The notes under the pieces: model-generated | The model's input: the letters and a program-made list of their open reading frames with translations, nothing else | What the model was told of the DNA's origin: nothing | Database searches by the model: none | Position numbers and translations under genes: made by a program | Shown: positions 1 through 6,384 of the stretch, piece after piece | Position numbering within the stretch: position 1 is the first letter of the stretch | Layout: the number at the start of each line of letters is the position of its first letter | Source of the DNA: an uncultured Bacteroidales bacterium | Lineage (GTDB): Bacteria; Bacteroidota; Bacteroidia; Bacteroidales; Muribaculaceae | DNA length: 6,389 bases | NCBI GenBank assembly: GCA_947176515.1 | Contig: CAMWQZ010000071.1 | Location: 1 to 6,389 of the forward strand | Direction of reading: 5' to 3'

Positions 1-824
1 CCATGAACGGCTGCCGCGCGGAAGTGGTGCACTCACTCGCCAAATGGAAACGCGCCAAGCTGGCGGCCTACGACATTGCGCCGGGCTACGGCATCTACAC
101 CGACATGAATGCCATCCGAACCTTTGAGGACCTTGACAACCTCCATTCGCTCTACGTCGACCAATGGGACTGGGAAAAGTCGATAAAGCCATCTGACCGC
201 AATCTCGACTATCTCAAAGCTACGGTGCGCGACATCTTCCGCGCCATAAAGCAGACCGAAGAAAAAATATTCCAGATTTATCCCCATATCACCCCTACTC
301 TCCCTGACGACATCGCCTTTGTCCACGCCCAGGAACTTCTCGACCGCTATCCGGGAACAGATGCACGTGAGCGCGAAGCCCTCGCTGCAAAGGAGCACGG
401 CGCCGTGTTCATCATCGGCATCGGCGGAGAGCTTAGCGACGGGAAACCTCACGACGGACGCGCGCCCGACTATGACGACTGGAGCACACCAAACTCCGAC
501 GGCTACAACGGTCTCAACGGCGACATCATGCTCTGGAACCGTGTGCTCGACATACCGTTCGAGATATCGTCAATGGGTATTCGCGTAAGCCCGGAGTCTC
601 TCGCACGTCAGCTCGACCTGCGCGGCTGTCCCGAGCGCCGCGAACTGGCGTTCCACCGCGCATTGCTCAATGGCGACTATCCTGCTTCAATCGGTGGCGG
701 CATCGGTCAGAGCCGCCTCTGTATGTTCATACTTCAGAAAGCCCACATCGGCGAAGTCCAGGCGTCGCTATGGCCAAAGGAGCAAATCGAGCTCTGCCGT
801 CAGGCTGGCATTGAGCTCTTGTGA
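1..824 (+). CDS. asnA: Aspartate--ammonia ligase (asparagine synthetase A), 3' part
   Basis: This enzyme makes asparagine from aspartate, ammonia and ATP (giving AMP and PPi) in the cytoplasm; the fold is related to class II aminoacyl-tRNA synthetases. The visible 273 residues align by eye with E. coli AsnA: EVVHSLAKWKR at residues 7-17 (E. coli His71/Ser72 region), LHSLYVDQWDWE at 47-58, RAPDYDDW at 153-160, LNGDIMLWN at 171-179, SSMGIRV at 189-195, and the motif-3-like GGGIGQSRL at 231-239. The gene is truncated by the window edge. About 60-70 N-terminal residues are missing, so the ATG at base 3 is internal and not the start. The C-terminal part is intact and ends with TGA at 822-824. This is the only plus-strand gene here and it converges on dtd with no spacer. 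High GC (about 63% in the first 60 bases) fits a resident gene. Family assignment is very secure. Confidence 0.96.
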   Translation, partial: MNGCRAEVVHSLAKWKRAKLAAYDIAPGYGIYTDMNAIRTFEDLDNLHSLYVDQWDWEKSIKPSDRNLDYLKATVRDIFRAIKQTEEKIFQIYPHITPTLPDDIAFVHAQELLDRYPGTDAREREALAAKEHGAVFIIGIGGELSDGKPHDGRAPDYDDWSTPNSDGYNGLNGDIMLWNRVLDIPFEISSMGIRVSPESLARQLDLRGCPERRELAFHRALLNGDYPASIGGGIGQSRLCMFILQKAHIGEVQASLWPKEQIELCRQAGIELL

Positions 825-1277
825 TTATTCGCGCAATTTAGAGTCTATAATAATTGTAACAGGGCCGTCATTGACGAGCGAGACTTTCATGTCAGCTCCG
901 AAGCGGCCCTGCTCTGTTTTGCGGCCTAACAATTCTCCGACGCGGCGACAATATGACTCATAAAGCGGCACTGCCAAATCATGTCCGGCGGCACGGATGT
1001 AGCTTGGCCGGTTGCCCTTGCGAGTCGAGGCTGTAAGGGTAAACTGACTCACGGCAAGAACCTCGCCTCTGATATCTGCGATGGAGCGATTCATCACGCC
1101 GTTTTCATCATCGAAGACTCTCAGCCCTACGGTCTTAGCCGCCAGCCATTCGACATCTGCCTCCGTATCGCCGTGCTCCACGCCGACAAGCACCATAAAT
1201 CCACGGCCGACAGCTCCGACAACCTCGCCGTCAACTCTCACCGCTGCCTCACTAACTCTCTGAATTACAAGCCTCAT
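825..1277 (-). CDS. dtd: D-aminoacyl-tRNA deacylase (DTD)
   Basis: DTD hydrolyses D-amino acids, and glycine mischarged on tRNA(Ala), from tRNA, keeping D-residues out of translation; it works as a cytoplasmic homodimer. At 150 residues it has the normal family length. The N-terminus MRLVIQRVSEAAVRVDG is typical. The two signature motifs are present: SQFTL at residues 77-81, containing the conserved Thr80, followed by a TRKGNRPSY stretch, and NDGPVT at 136-141, which carries the Gly-cisPro pair used for chiral selection. GRFGADM at 124-130 is also conserved. The start is ATG at 1275-1277, only 9 bases after the stop of the unrecognised gene at 1287-1838, and I see no promoter in that gap. Transcription therefore probably comes from the promoter at 2023-2054 or by readthrough from uvrC. 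Its TAA abuts the stop codon of asnA. All key residues are present. Confidence 0.97.
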   Translation of the reverse strand: MRLVIQRVSEAAVRVDGEVVGAVGRGFMVLVGVEHGDTEADVEWLAAKTVGLRVFDDENGVMNRSIADIRGEVLAVSQFTLTASTRKGNRPSYIRAAGHDLAVPLYESYCRRVGELLGRKTEQGRFGADMKVSLVNDGPVTIIIDSKLRE

Positions 1278-1286
1278 AATAATGTA

Positions 1287-1838
1287 TTACGGTTCCAACA
1301 CAAACGAATACTCACCAACATATAAATTCGAAATTTCAGTCTCAATCTGAGACAAAGACACTCGACCAGACTCCAGCATTTTTTTATTCACGATAAGATA
1401 CATTGAATTTTTTACATCTTTCATCTGTAAAAACTTATCATTACTTAAAAAAGTCAGCATCATTCGACGATAAAATCGGAATCTTTTATTCGGGGAATCT
1501 TCAAAGGCTTTTTCTATCAAGTCATGAGCACCCACAAACCCAAAGGACGCTTTCGCATCACTCTGATAATACTGCAACATTACAGCAATGCAAGACAAAA
1601 CGATGGTTCTTGGTTCATAATCATTTGTAAGAAGCGAGTACCTGTCACGACTTTCGGCCACCCCTTTCCAATAGAATTTAAGACCATAGAAATGGGAGGC
1701 AAAATGTTCAACCTCAACTATGTACCACTTATTACTTTTTTCTGAGCGAAATTTCCATAAATCTATAATGCGAAGCGTTCCACTATCTTTGCTTCGCATT
1801 ATAAACTTGGGTACATAATGTTTTTGCGCTAACTTCAT
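1287..1838 (-). CDS. Unrecognised 183-residue protein, second gene of an accessory pair
   Basis: I do not recognise this protein. It is soluble-looking, with no signal peptide or convincing membrane segment, and rich in aromatic and basic residues. An N-terminal part (about residues 1-60) reads as beta strands around KWYIVEVEHF and YGLKFYWKG; it is followed by SLLTNDYEPRTIVLSC, then SFGFVGAHDL, then a strongly basic and aromatic stretch, NKRFRFYRRMM. The SFGF(V)GA and RFRFYR motifs recall uncharacterised Bacteroidetes proteins, but that is memory only. I prefer ATG at 1836-1838, which overlaps the upstream stop as TGATG; an in-frame GTG at 1839-1841 would add one residue. A hand count of 1381-1800 gives about 36% GC, against above 60% in parts of asnA and uvrC, suggesting acquisition from elsewhere. 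A 13-bp perfect inverted repeat lies inside the 5' coding part. The gene is intact and ends 9 bases before dtd. A toxin or nucleic-acid-binding role is possible but unsupported. Confidence 0.8.
   Translation of the reverse strand: MKLAQKHYVPKFIMRSKDSGTLRIIDLWKFRSEKSNKWYIVEVEHFASHFYGLKFYWKGVAESRDRYSLLTNDYEPRTIVLSCIAVMLQYYQSDAKASFGFVGAHDLIEKAFEDSPNKRFRFYRRMMLTFLSNDKFLQMKDVKNSMYLIVNKKMLESGRVSLSQIETEISNLYVGEYSFVLEP
1764..1803. repeat. 13-bp perfect inverted repeat inside the 183-residue gene
   Basis: TATAATGCGAAGC at 1764-1776 is the exact reverse complement of GCTTCGCATTATA at 1791-1803, with 14 bases between. It covers roughly codons 12-24 of the 183-residue gene, about 35 bases after its start. 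In RNA it would form a 13-bp hairpin. No T-run follows on the minus strand, so it is not a classical intrinsic terminator. It could be a regulatory or processing hairpin, a protein-binding site, or coincidence. Confidence 0.8.
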
Positions 1839-1990
1839 CACAGAATGTAGTCATAGCACGGCACACGGTATTTTTCACGTTCTTCTTCGGTAACTAAAGT
1901 AAGGTGAATACGGTTAGTGCGCGGCTTGTCTGCAGGGACGTTTTGAGGCGTCTGCTGTGCATCAACGGTTTGTTTTTTGTCCTTTTTCAT
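1838..1990 (-). CDS. Small 50-residue hydrophilic protein, first gene of the accessory pair
   Basis: This short frame starts at ATG 1988-1990 and encodes 50 residues. It begins with a lysine-rich tail (MKKDKKQ), continues through a Gln/Pro/Ala-rich, probably disordered stretch (about residues 8-24), and ends in a more structured-looking part, NRIHLTLVTEEEREKYRVP followed by CYDYIL. It has no hydrophobic segment. Evidence that it is real: AAGGAGG at 1999-2005 sits 8 bases before the ATG, a well-placed promoter lies just upstream, and its TGA overlaps the next ATG by one base (TGATG), which implies translational coupling. GC over most of it is about 47%, intermediate between its neighbours. I do not recognise the family. 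Small-gene-first order with overlapping frames resembles antitoxin-toxin pairs, but a leader peptide or an accessory subunit of the downstream protein would fit equally well. Confidence 0.75.
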   Translation of the reverse strand: MKKDKKQTVDAQQTPQNVPADKPRTNRIHLTLVTEEEREKYRVPCYDYIL

Positions 1991-1998
1991 CGTAATTT

Positions 1999-2005
1999 CC
2001 TCCTT
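1999..2005 (-). promoter_or_regulatory. Strong Shine-Dalgarno sequence for the 50-residue gene
   Basis: On the minus strand the sequence reads AAGGAGG, followed by 8 bases and then ATG at 1990. This is a near-perfect anti-SD complement at ideal spacing. It decides the start of the small gene. It also stands out because apt and uvrC have only A/T-rich sequence before their starts, as is usual in Bacteroidetes. Confidence 0.85.
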
Positions 2006-2022
2006 ATATTAGTTAGAGAACG

Positions 2023-2054
2023 CAAATATAGCTATTTACGTTCACTCATCCAAA
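2023..2054 (-). promoter_or_regulatory. Bacteroidetes-type promoter of the two-gene unit (and probably dtd)
   Basis: Read on the minus strand, TTTG at 2054-2051 is followed by 20 bases and then TATATTTG at 2030-2023. This matches the Bacteroides consensus of TTTG near -33 and TAnnTTTG near -7, with all specified bases present. Transcription would begin around 2015-2018, leaving a short leader of about 25-30 bases that carries the Shine-Dalgarno sequence. The -33 element lies immediately downstream of the uvrC stop, so the small gene, the 183-residue gene and possibly dtd can be expressed independently of uvrC. No operator is obvious. The start point is inferred. Confidence 0.75.
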
Positions 2055-2057
2055 TAT

Positions 2058-3857
2058 TTACAATGCTGATTTTATAATTTGGGCCTTTGCGTTGCCGATT
2101 ACGGCAGCAATCTCTTCGAGACTCGCTTCGCGGATGCGTTTCACGCTCTTGAAATGCTTTAGCAAGTCTTCTGACGTGCGCGGACCGATGCCCTTTATGC
2201 CGTCGAGCTCACTAACGAGTTGCGACTTGCTGCGCCGGTTGCGATGGTGAGTGATACCAAAGCGGTGAGCCTCGTCGCGCATGTGCTGAACCACTCGCAG
2301 AGACTCTGAATTTTTGTCGATATACAACGGGATACTGTCGCCGGGAAAATAGATTTCCTCAAGACGTTTGGCGATTCCGACCACGGCAATCGTGCCGCGC
2401 AGACCGATTGACTCCAGCGCCTCGACAGCCGCGCTCAGCTGTCCTTTGCCTCCGTCGACCACGATTAGCTGAGGCAACCCCTGGCCTTCTTCCATCAGAC
2501 GGGTGTAGCGCCGTGTCAACACCTCGCGCATGGACGCGAAATCGTCGGGACCGACGACGGTCTTGATGTTGAAATGACGGTAATCGCGTTTACATGGCTT
2601 GCCGTTTCTGAACACCACACACGAAGCCACCGGGTCAGAACCCTGGATATTCGAGTTATCGAAACACTCTATGTGGCGCGGCAGTTCGTTGAGCCGAAAA
2701 TCGGCCTTCATGCGTTCCATCAGACGGTCGACGCGAAGCTCTGGGTCGGCCTTCTCCATGTGCTTTAGTACGTCAATCTTATTCTGACGGGCGTTTCTGC
2801 GCGACACTTCGAGCAACTTAGCTTTGTCGCCACGCTGTGGTATAGTGAAACTCACGCCCGGCATTTCCACTTCGGGAATGATTGGCACTATAACCTCATC
2901 ATAAGTCACACCGAGAGTGTTTTTGATTTCATCCATAGCATATGCCAGCAGCTGGGCTTGCGATTCGTCAAGACTTCGCCGATAACGAAGCGTCACGCTA
3001 CGCACGACAGCACCTCGCCTGACGTGCATGTAATTTATATAAACCTCCTTTTCATCGTCGTCAATCGCAAAGACGTCGACATCATTAATCGTCTGGCTGA
3101 CGATGACGCTCTTGGCCTGATAATTTTCGAGCAGCTGATATTTCTCTTTTAGCTCCTGCGCCTCTTCGAAGCGCATTTCCGATGCCAGACGAACCATTTC
3201 ATCCCTCAGATAATTGAGCAGTTCCTGGGTGTCGCCTCGCAAAATCTGCTTAATCTTGTCGATATAGCCTGCATAAACCTCCGGCGATACTGCGCCGGTG
3301 CAACACCCCTGACATTTCTTGATGTGATATTGCAAGCATAGCCTACCCTTTCCGTTTTCTACATAATCTTTAGTCAACGGAAGGCGACACGTGCGTATCG
3401 GATAGAGCTCTCGTATTAGGTCGAGGACTGTCCGGGCAATCTGAGTATTGGTGTACGGTCCGAAATATTTCGACCCGTCTTTGACATACTGCCTTGTGAG
3501 GAAGACTCGCGGATAAAGCTCGTTGGTCACCACAATCCACGGATAAGATTTGTCGTCTTTGAGCAAGACATTATAGCGCGGCTGAAACTCTTTAATCATC
3601 GAGTTTTCGAGATTAAGCGCGTCTTGCTCGGTCGGCACTACGATATACGACATATCCGCAATGGCTCGAACAAGCAGATTTGTGCGCAGACAGTCGTGCG
3701 TGCGGTTGAAATACGACGACACGCGACGCTTCAAATTCTTTGCTTTTCCGACATAGATTACCTTGCCGTCAGCGTCATAATAGGTATAGACGCCCGGCGT
3801 GTCGGGAAGAATAGAAATTTTCTCTTTAAGTTCGGGAGATTTATCGTGTTTTGCCAT
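2058..3857 (-). CDS. uvrC: UvrABC system protein C, excinuclease subunit
   Basis: UvrC makes the two incisions flanking a DNA lesion in nucleotide excision repair, acting after UvrA and UvrB load at damage. At 599 residues it is of normal length with all domains. The GIY-YIG nuclease lies at about 13-100 (GVY at 22-24, YVG at 35-37, KNLKRRVSSYF after it, probable metal-ligand Glu84). The region 157-186 has Cys157, 174, 182, 185 and 186, matching the family's reported iron-sulfur cluster cysteines. A UVR domain that contacts UvrB lies at about 223-243. The RNase H-like nuclease that makes the 5' cut shows ECFDNSN (Asp400), VVDGGKGQL (Asp468) and DEAHRFGITHHR at 528-539. A helix-hairpin-helix region fills about 550-599. 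I chose ATG at 3855-3857; an in-frame TTG three codons upstream is less likely. It follows apt by 63 bases, with a terminator-like hairpin immediately before its start. No promoter is evident in that gap. Confidence 0.98.
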   Translation of the reverse strand: MAKHDKSPELKEKISILPDTPGVYTYYDADGKVIYVGKAKNLKRRVSSYFNRTHDCLRTNLLVRAIADMSYIVVPTEQDALNLENSMIKEFQPRYNVLLKDDKSYPWIVVTNELYPRVFLTRQYVKDGSKYFGPYTNTQIARTVLDLIRELYPIRTCRLPLTKDYVENGKGRLCLQYHIKKCQGCCTGAVSPEVYAGYIDKIKQILRGDTQELLNYLRDEMVRLASEMRFEEAQELKEKYQLLENYQAKSVIVSQTINDVDVFAIDDDEKEVYINYMHVRRGAVVRSVTLRYRRSLDESQAQLLAYAMDEIKNTLGVTYDEVIVPIIPEVEMPGVSFTIPQRGDKAKLLEVSRRNARQNKIDVLKHMEKADPELRVDRLMERMKADFRLNELPRHIECFDNSNIQGSDPVASCVVFRNGKPCKRDYRHFNIKTVVGPDDFASMREVLTRRYTRLMEEGQGLPQLIVVDGGKGQLSAAVEALESIGLRGTIAVVGIAKRLEEIYFPGDSIPLYIDKNSESLRVVQHMRDEAHRFGITHHRNRRSKSQLVSELDGIKGIGPRTSEDLLKHFKSVKRIREASLEEIAAVIGNAKAQIIKSAL

Positions 3858-3860
3858 AAT

Positions 3861-3900
3861 AAACAAAAATCGGGGACATTTCTAATGATAACGTCCCCGA
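3861..3900 (-). terminator. Intrinsic-terminator-like hairpin between apt and uvrC
   Basis: On the minus strand TCGGGGAC (3900-3893 read back as its complement pair) pairs perfectly with GTCCCCGA (3877-3870) around a 15-base loop, followed directly by TTTTTGTTT (3869-3861). An 8-bp GC-rich stem plus a U-tract is the classical intrinsic terminator layout. It should end mnmG/apt transcripts, yet the U-tract stops only 3 bases before the uvrC ATG. Either termination is partial and sets uvrC levels, or uvrC has a promoter I cannot see. The plus-strand orientation lacks a T-run, so it is directional. Confidence 0.7.
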
Positions 3901-3920
3901 CCGTGATATGTTGTGTTGCG

Positions 3921-4439
3921 TCAATACTTAATCAGCGAAGTGACTTCAACATCGTCGGGCAACGCCTTGCGGCCGTCGAGTGCGGTGAGCTCGATGATGA
4001 AGTTGACATAGATTTTTTTCGGATTAAGGCTTTTCACAAGTTTATATGCTGCAGCCATCGTTCCTCCCGTAGCAAGAACATCGTCGTGGAGCACAACCAC
4101 GTCATCGGGGCCAATAGCGTCGCGATGGATTTCGATAACGTCCGTGCCGTACTCTTTTGCATACTCCATTTTAATTGTATCGGCAGGAAGCTTGCCCGGT
4201 TTACGAGCCGGAACAAAACCTGCGCCCAACTCAAACGCAAGAATAGAGCCTCCGATAAAGCCACGTGATTCGATGCCCACGACCTTGGTTACACCTTTGT
4301 CACGATAGAGCTGCGATAAATCCCAGCCGATAATGTGGAGCGCGCGTGGATCCTTAAACGCTGTCGTAAGGTCCTTAAACAAGATTCCCTTCGACGGGAA
4401 GTCCTGCACATCGCGGATTTTTGATTTTACGTATTCCAT
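3921..4439 (-). CDS. apt: Adenine phosphoribosyltransferase
   Basis: Apt salvages adenine, converting adenine and PRPP to AMP and pyrophosphate in the cytoplasm. The 172-residue length is typical. Family landmarks: DFPSKGILFKDLT at 13-25, GIESRGFIGG at 55-64, the flexible-loop RKPGKLP at 79-85, EYAKEYGTD at 92-100 and the PRPP-binding loop VVVLHDDVLATGGTM at 114-128 with the acidic pair Asp119-Asp120. His118 replaces the usual hydrophobic residue before that pair; I believe this occurs in Bacteroidetes homologues. The start is ATG at 4437-4439, preceded by A/T-rich sequence without a Shine-Dalgarno. The 67-base gap to mnmG contains the parS-like palindrome and no promoter I find convincing, so transcription with mnmG is likely. 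The hairpin at 3861-3900 follows its stop by 20 bases. Confidence 0.98.
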   Translation of the reverse strand: MEYVKSKIRDVQDFPSKGILFKDLTTAFKDPRALHIIGWDLSQLYRDKGVTKVVGIESRGFIGGSILAFELGAGFVPARKPGKLPADTIKMEYAKEYGTDVIEIHRDAIGPDDVVVLHDDVLATGGTMAAAYKLVKSLNPKKIYVNFIIELTALDGRKALPDDVEVTSLIKY

Positions 4440-4485
4440 ATACTGAAAATATAATTAATTGATTTTTCATTTATTATGCGCAAAT

Positions 4486-4501
4486 TGTTCCACGTGGAAC
4501 A
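4486..4501. promoter_or_regulatory. parS-like ParB binding site (chromosomal centromere)
   Basis: TGTTCCACGTGGAACA is a 16-bp perfect palindrome. It fits the symmetric form of the widely conserved parS consensus, TGTTnCACGTGnAACA, at every specified base. It is intergenic, 5 bases after the mnmG stop and about 46 bases before the apt start. parS sites are bound by ParB (and the related Noc), which spreads along DNA and loads condensin for chromosome segregation; they cluster near the replication origin, and in several phyla near gidA/mnmG. Neither parA nor parB is in this window, so the assignment rests on the site itself and its position. Confidence 0.85.
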
Positions 4502-4506
4502 CAACA

Positions 4507-6384
4507 TCATCTATTCATCATTAACAACAAAATATTGGCATCGCTCGGCGACACACCTGGTATTCGCGAAGCTTCGCCTATTGTTTCCGGCCGCTGCTTT
4601 GATAGCTTTTGTCTGGCTTCAGTCGACAAGGATTTGAGCTGATCAAAGTCAAAGGTCGAAGGTATTCTCACAGCTTCGAGACGCTTCAACTTATCTGCAA
4701 TCAATCGCTCTCTTGATATGTAGCCTTCATATTTCAACAAGATTTCGGCGGCTTCTACAGTTTCTTCGCGGATATAGTCGGGTATCTGCTCTATGAAGTC
4801 TTTCAGAGCCTGAATTGCTCCAATAAGGTTTGCAAAATTCAACTGAGGACGCAACAAAAGGTCCTTTAATTTTATTCCTTGCTTCAATGGCGACACACCT
4901 ATGGACTCAAGATAGGGACTAATGATTGAAGCCTTGACTGAAAATTCTTGGCAAAATTGGATGAGCGCGTCACGCCATTTTAGCTTTTCACGCAGCACGT
5001 TCATTCTATCCTCATCGGCAAGTCCTACTTGGTAAGCCTTTGGCGTGAGGCGGACGTCGGCATCGTCCTGTCGCAACAAAATGCGATACTCAGCTCTTGA
5101 TGTAAACATACGATATGGTTCGTCTACTCCTTTTGTCACGAGGTCGTCAATGAGTACGCCTATATATGCCTCGTCACGCGCTAAAGTAAATGGTTCACGA
5201 CCCAAAGATTTCAAAGCTGCGTTAGCTCCTGCAATCAGACCTTGGCCTGCAGCTTCCTCATATCCGGTCGTCCCATTAATTTGACCGGCGAAATATAAAT
5301 TATCAATAATCTTAGTTTCGAGTGTGTGTCGCAGCTGAGTTGGATCGAAAAAATCATATTCAATTGCGTAACCAGGTCGATAAATCTTTACATCGCTAAG
5401 CGCCGGAATTGTCTCGAGCGCCTCTACCTGAATATTTAGGGGAAGCGACGATGAAAAACCGTTAAGATAAAACTCATTTGTAGTTTCACCTTCGGGTTCT
5501 AAGAAGAGCTGGTGCTCTGTTTTATCTGCAAAAGTTACTATTTTTGTTTCAATCGAAGGACAGTAACGAGGCCCAATACTTTTAATCTGCCCGTTATAAA
5601 GGGGCGAATCAGGCAAACCGCGACGCAACACGTCGTGCGTTTCTTCGCCGGTATAAATTATATAGCAGTCACGTTGCTTCAATTGTCTGCTAACTTTTGG
5701 GCAATATGAAAATTTATGATTATCATCATCGCCGTGTTGCGGCGTTGTTAACTCCCATTTTACAGAGCGTCCGTCGATGCGCACTGGCGTACCCGTCTTC
5801 ATCCGCTCAACCTTAAACCCAAGTTCTGCTAACTGGTCTGACAATCCATAGCTCGCTGGCTCAGAAATGCGACCTCCGGGCAACTGAACACGACCAATAT
5901 GCATCAGACCATTCAAGAATGTGCCGTTAGTCAGCACAACACACTTCGCCCTAAACTCAGCTCCGTCAGCGGTTCGCAGGCCGCAGGCCATTCCGCCGTC
6001 AACAATCAGCTCGACTGCCGCTCCCTGCCACATCGACAGATTATCCATGTGCTCAAGCACACTTCGCCATAAAGCTGAAAATTTATTGCGGTCACATTGC
6101 GCACGTGGACTCCACATTGCTGGGCCTTTGGACCTATTCAACATCCTGAACTGGATTGATGTTTTATCGGTAATAATACCCATCCATCCTCCAAGAGCAT
6201 CTATTTCCCTGACAATCTGACCTTTGGCTATTCCGCCTACAGCTGGATTGCAACTCATCTGAGCAATCTTATTCATATCCATCGTGACAAGCAATGTCGA
6301 CGCGCCAAGACGAGCAGAAGCAGCGGCTGCCTCACATCCGGCATGACCGGCACCTACGACTATCACATCATATTCAAATTGCAT
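4507..6384 (-). CDS. mnmG: tRNA uridine 5-carboxymethylaminomethyl modification enzyme MnmG (GidA)
   Basis: MnmG, with the GTPase MnmE, installs the (carboxymethyl)aminomethyl group at C5 of wobble uridine 34 in certain tRNAs, using FAD, NADH and a folate one-carbon donor. The 625-residue length is usual. The N-terminal FAD-binding loop is VVGAGHAGCEAA at about 9-20, followed by MSCNPAVGGIAKGQIVREIDALGG at 43-66 and KGPAMWSPRAQCDRN at 86-100. Other landmarks are GPRYCPSIE at 271-279 with conserved Cys275 (matching the E. coli cysteine implicated in catalysis), GQINGTTGYEEAAGQG at 367-382 and the EPYRMFTSRAEYR stretch at 422-434. The C-terminal helical part, which contacts MnmE and tRNA, ends with IGEASRIPGVSPSDANILLL. 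The start is ATG at 6382-6384, five bases from the window edge, so its promoter is not visible. A 60-base hand count at 4861-4920 gives about 42% GC, lower than in uvrC. Confidence 0.99.
   Translation of the reverse strand: MQFEYDVIVVGAGHAGCEAAAASARLGASTLLVTMDMNKIAQMSCNPAVGGIAKGQIVREIDALGGWMGIITDKTSIQFRMLNRSKGPAMWSPRAQCDRNKFSALWRSVLEHMDNLSMWQGAAVELIVDGGMACGLRTADGAEFRAKCVVLTNGTFLNGLMHIGRVQLPGGRISEPASYGLSDQLAELGFKVERMKTGTPVRIDGRSVKWELTTPQHGDDDNHKFSYCPKVSRQLKQRDCYIIYTGEETHDVLRRGLPDSPLYNGQIKSIGPRYCPSIETKIVTFADKTEHQLFLEPEGETTNEFYLNGFSSSLPLNIQVEALETIPALSDVKIYRPGYAIEYDFFDPTQLRHTLETKIIDNLYFAGQINGTTGYEEAAGQGLIAGANAALKSLGREPFTLARDEAYIGVLIDDLVTKGVDEPYRMFTSRAEYRILLRQDDADVRLTPKAYQVGLADEDRMNVLREKLKWRDALIQFCQEFSVKASIISPYLESIGVSPLKQGIKLKDLLLRPQLNFANLIGAIQALKDFIEQIPDYIREETVEAAEILLKYEGYISRERLIADKLKRLEAVRIPSTFDFDQLKSLSTEARQKLSKQRPETIGEASRIPGVSPSDANILLLMMNR

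Noticed and set aside
33..452. 139-codon minus-strand open frame opposite asnA
   Set aside because: It is antisense to conserved asnA sequence with high GC, and has no recognisable motif or translation signal.
981..1325. 114-codon plus-strand open frame opposite dtd
   Set aside because: It lies opposite the conserved dtd coding region and runs into the unknown gene; it has no supporting promoter or family resemblance.
1278..2057. Transposon or integron footprint around the accessory pair
   Set aside because: I found no transposase or integrase frame, no terminal inverted repeats at the borders, no obvious target duplication and no tRNA. The inverted repeat at 1764-1803 is internal to the gene and not a boundary.
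3858..3866. Upstream TTG start for uvrC adding three residues (M-F-I)
   Set aside because: TTG starts are uncommon, the added residues come from the terminator U-tract region, and ATG at 3857 gives the usual UvrC N-terminus.
3624..4268. Long plus-strand open frame of 214 codons opposite uvrC and apt
   Set aside because: It lies antisense to two strongly conserved genes, spans their intergenic hairpin, and its translation shows no family features. It is a coding shadow.
4440..4485. Possible apt promoter (TATATTTT near 4453-4446 with an upstream TTTG)
   Set aside because: The -7 box has one mismatch at its conserved final G, and the only upstream TTTG is 27 bases away, too far for the Bacteroidetes spacing of about 20.
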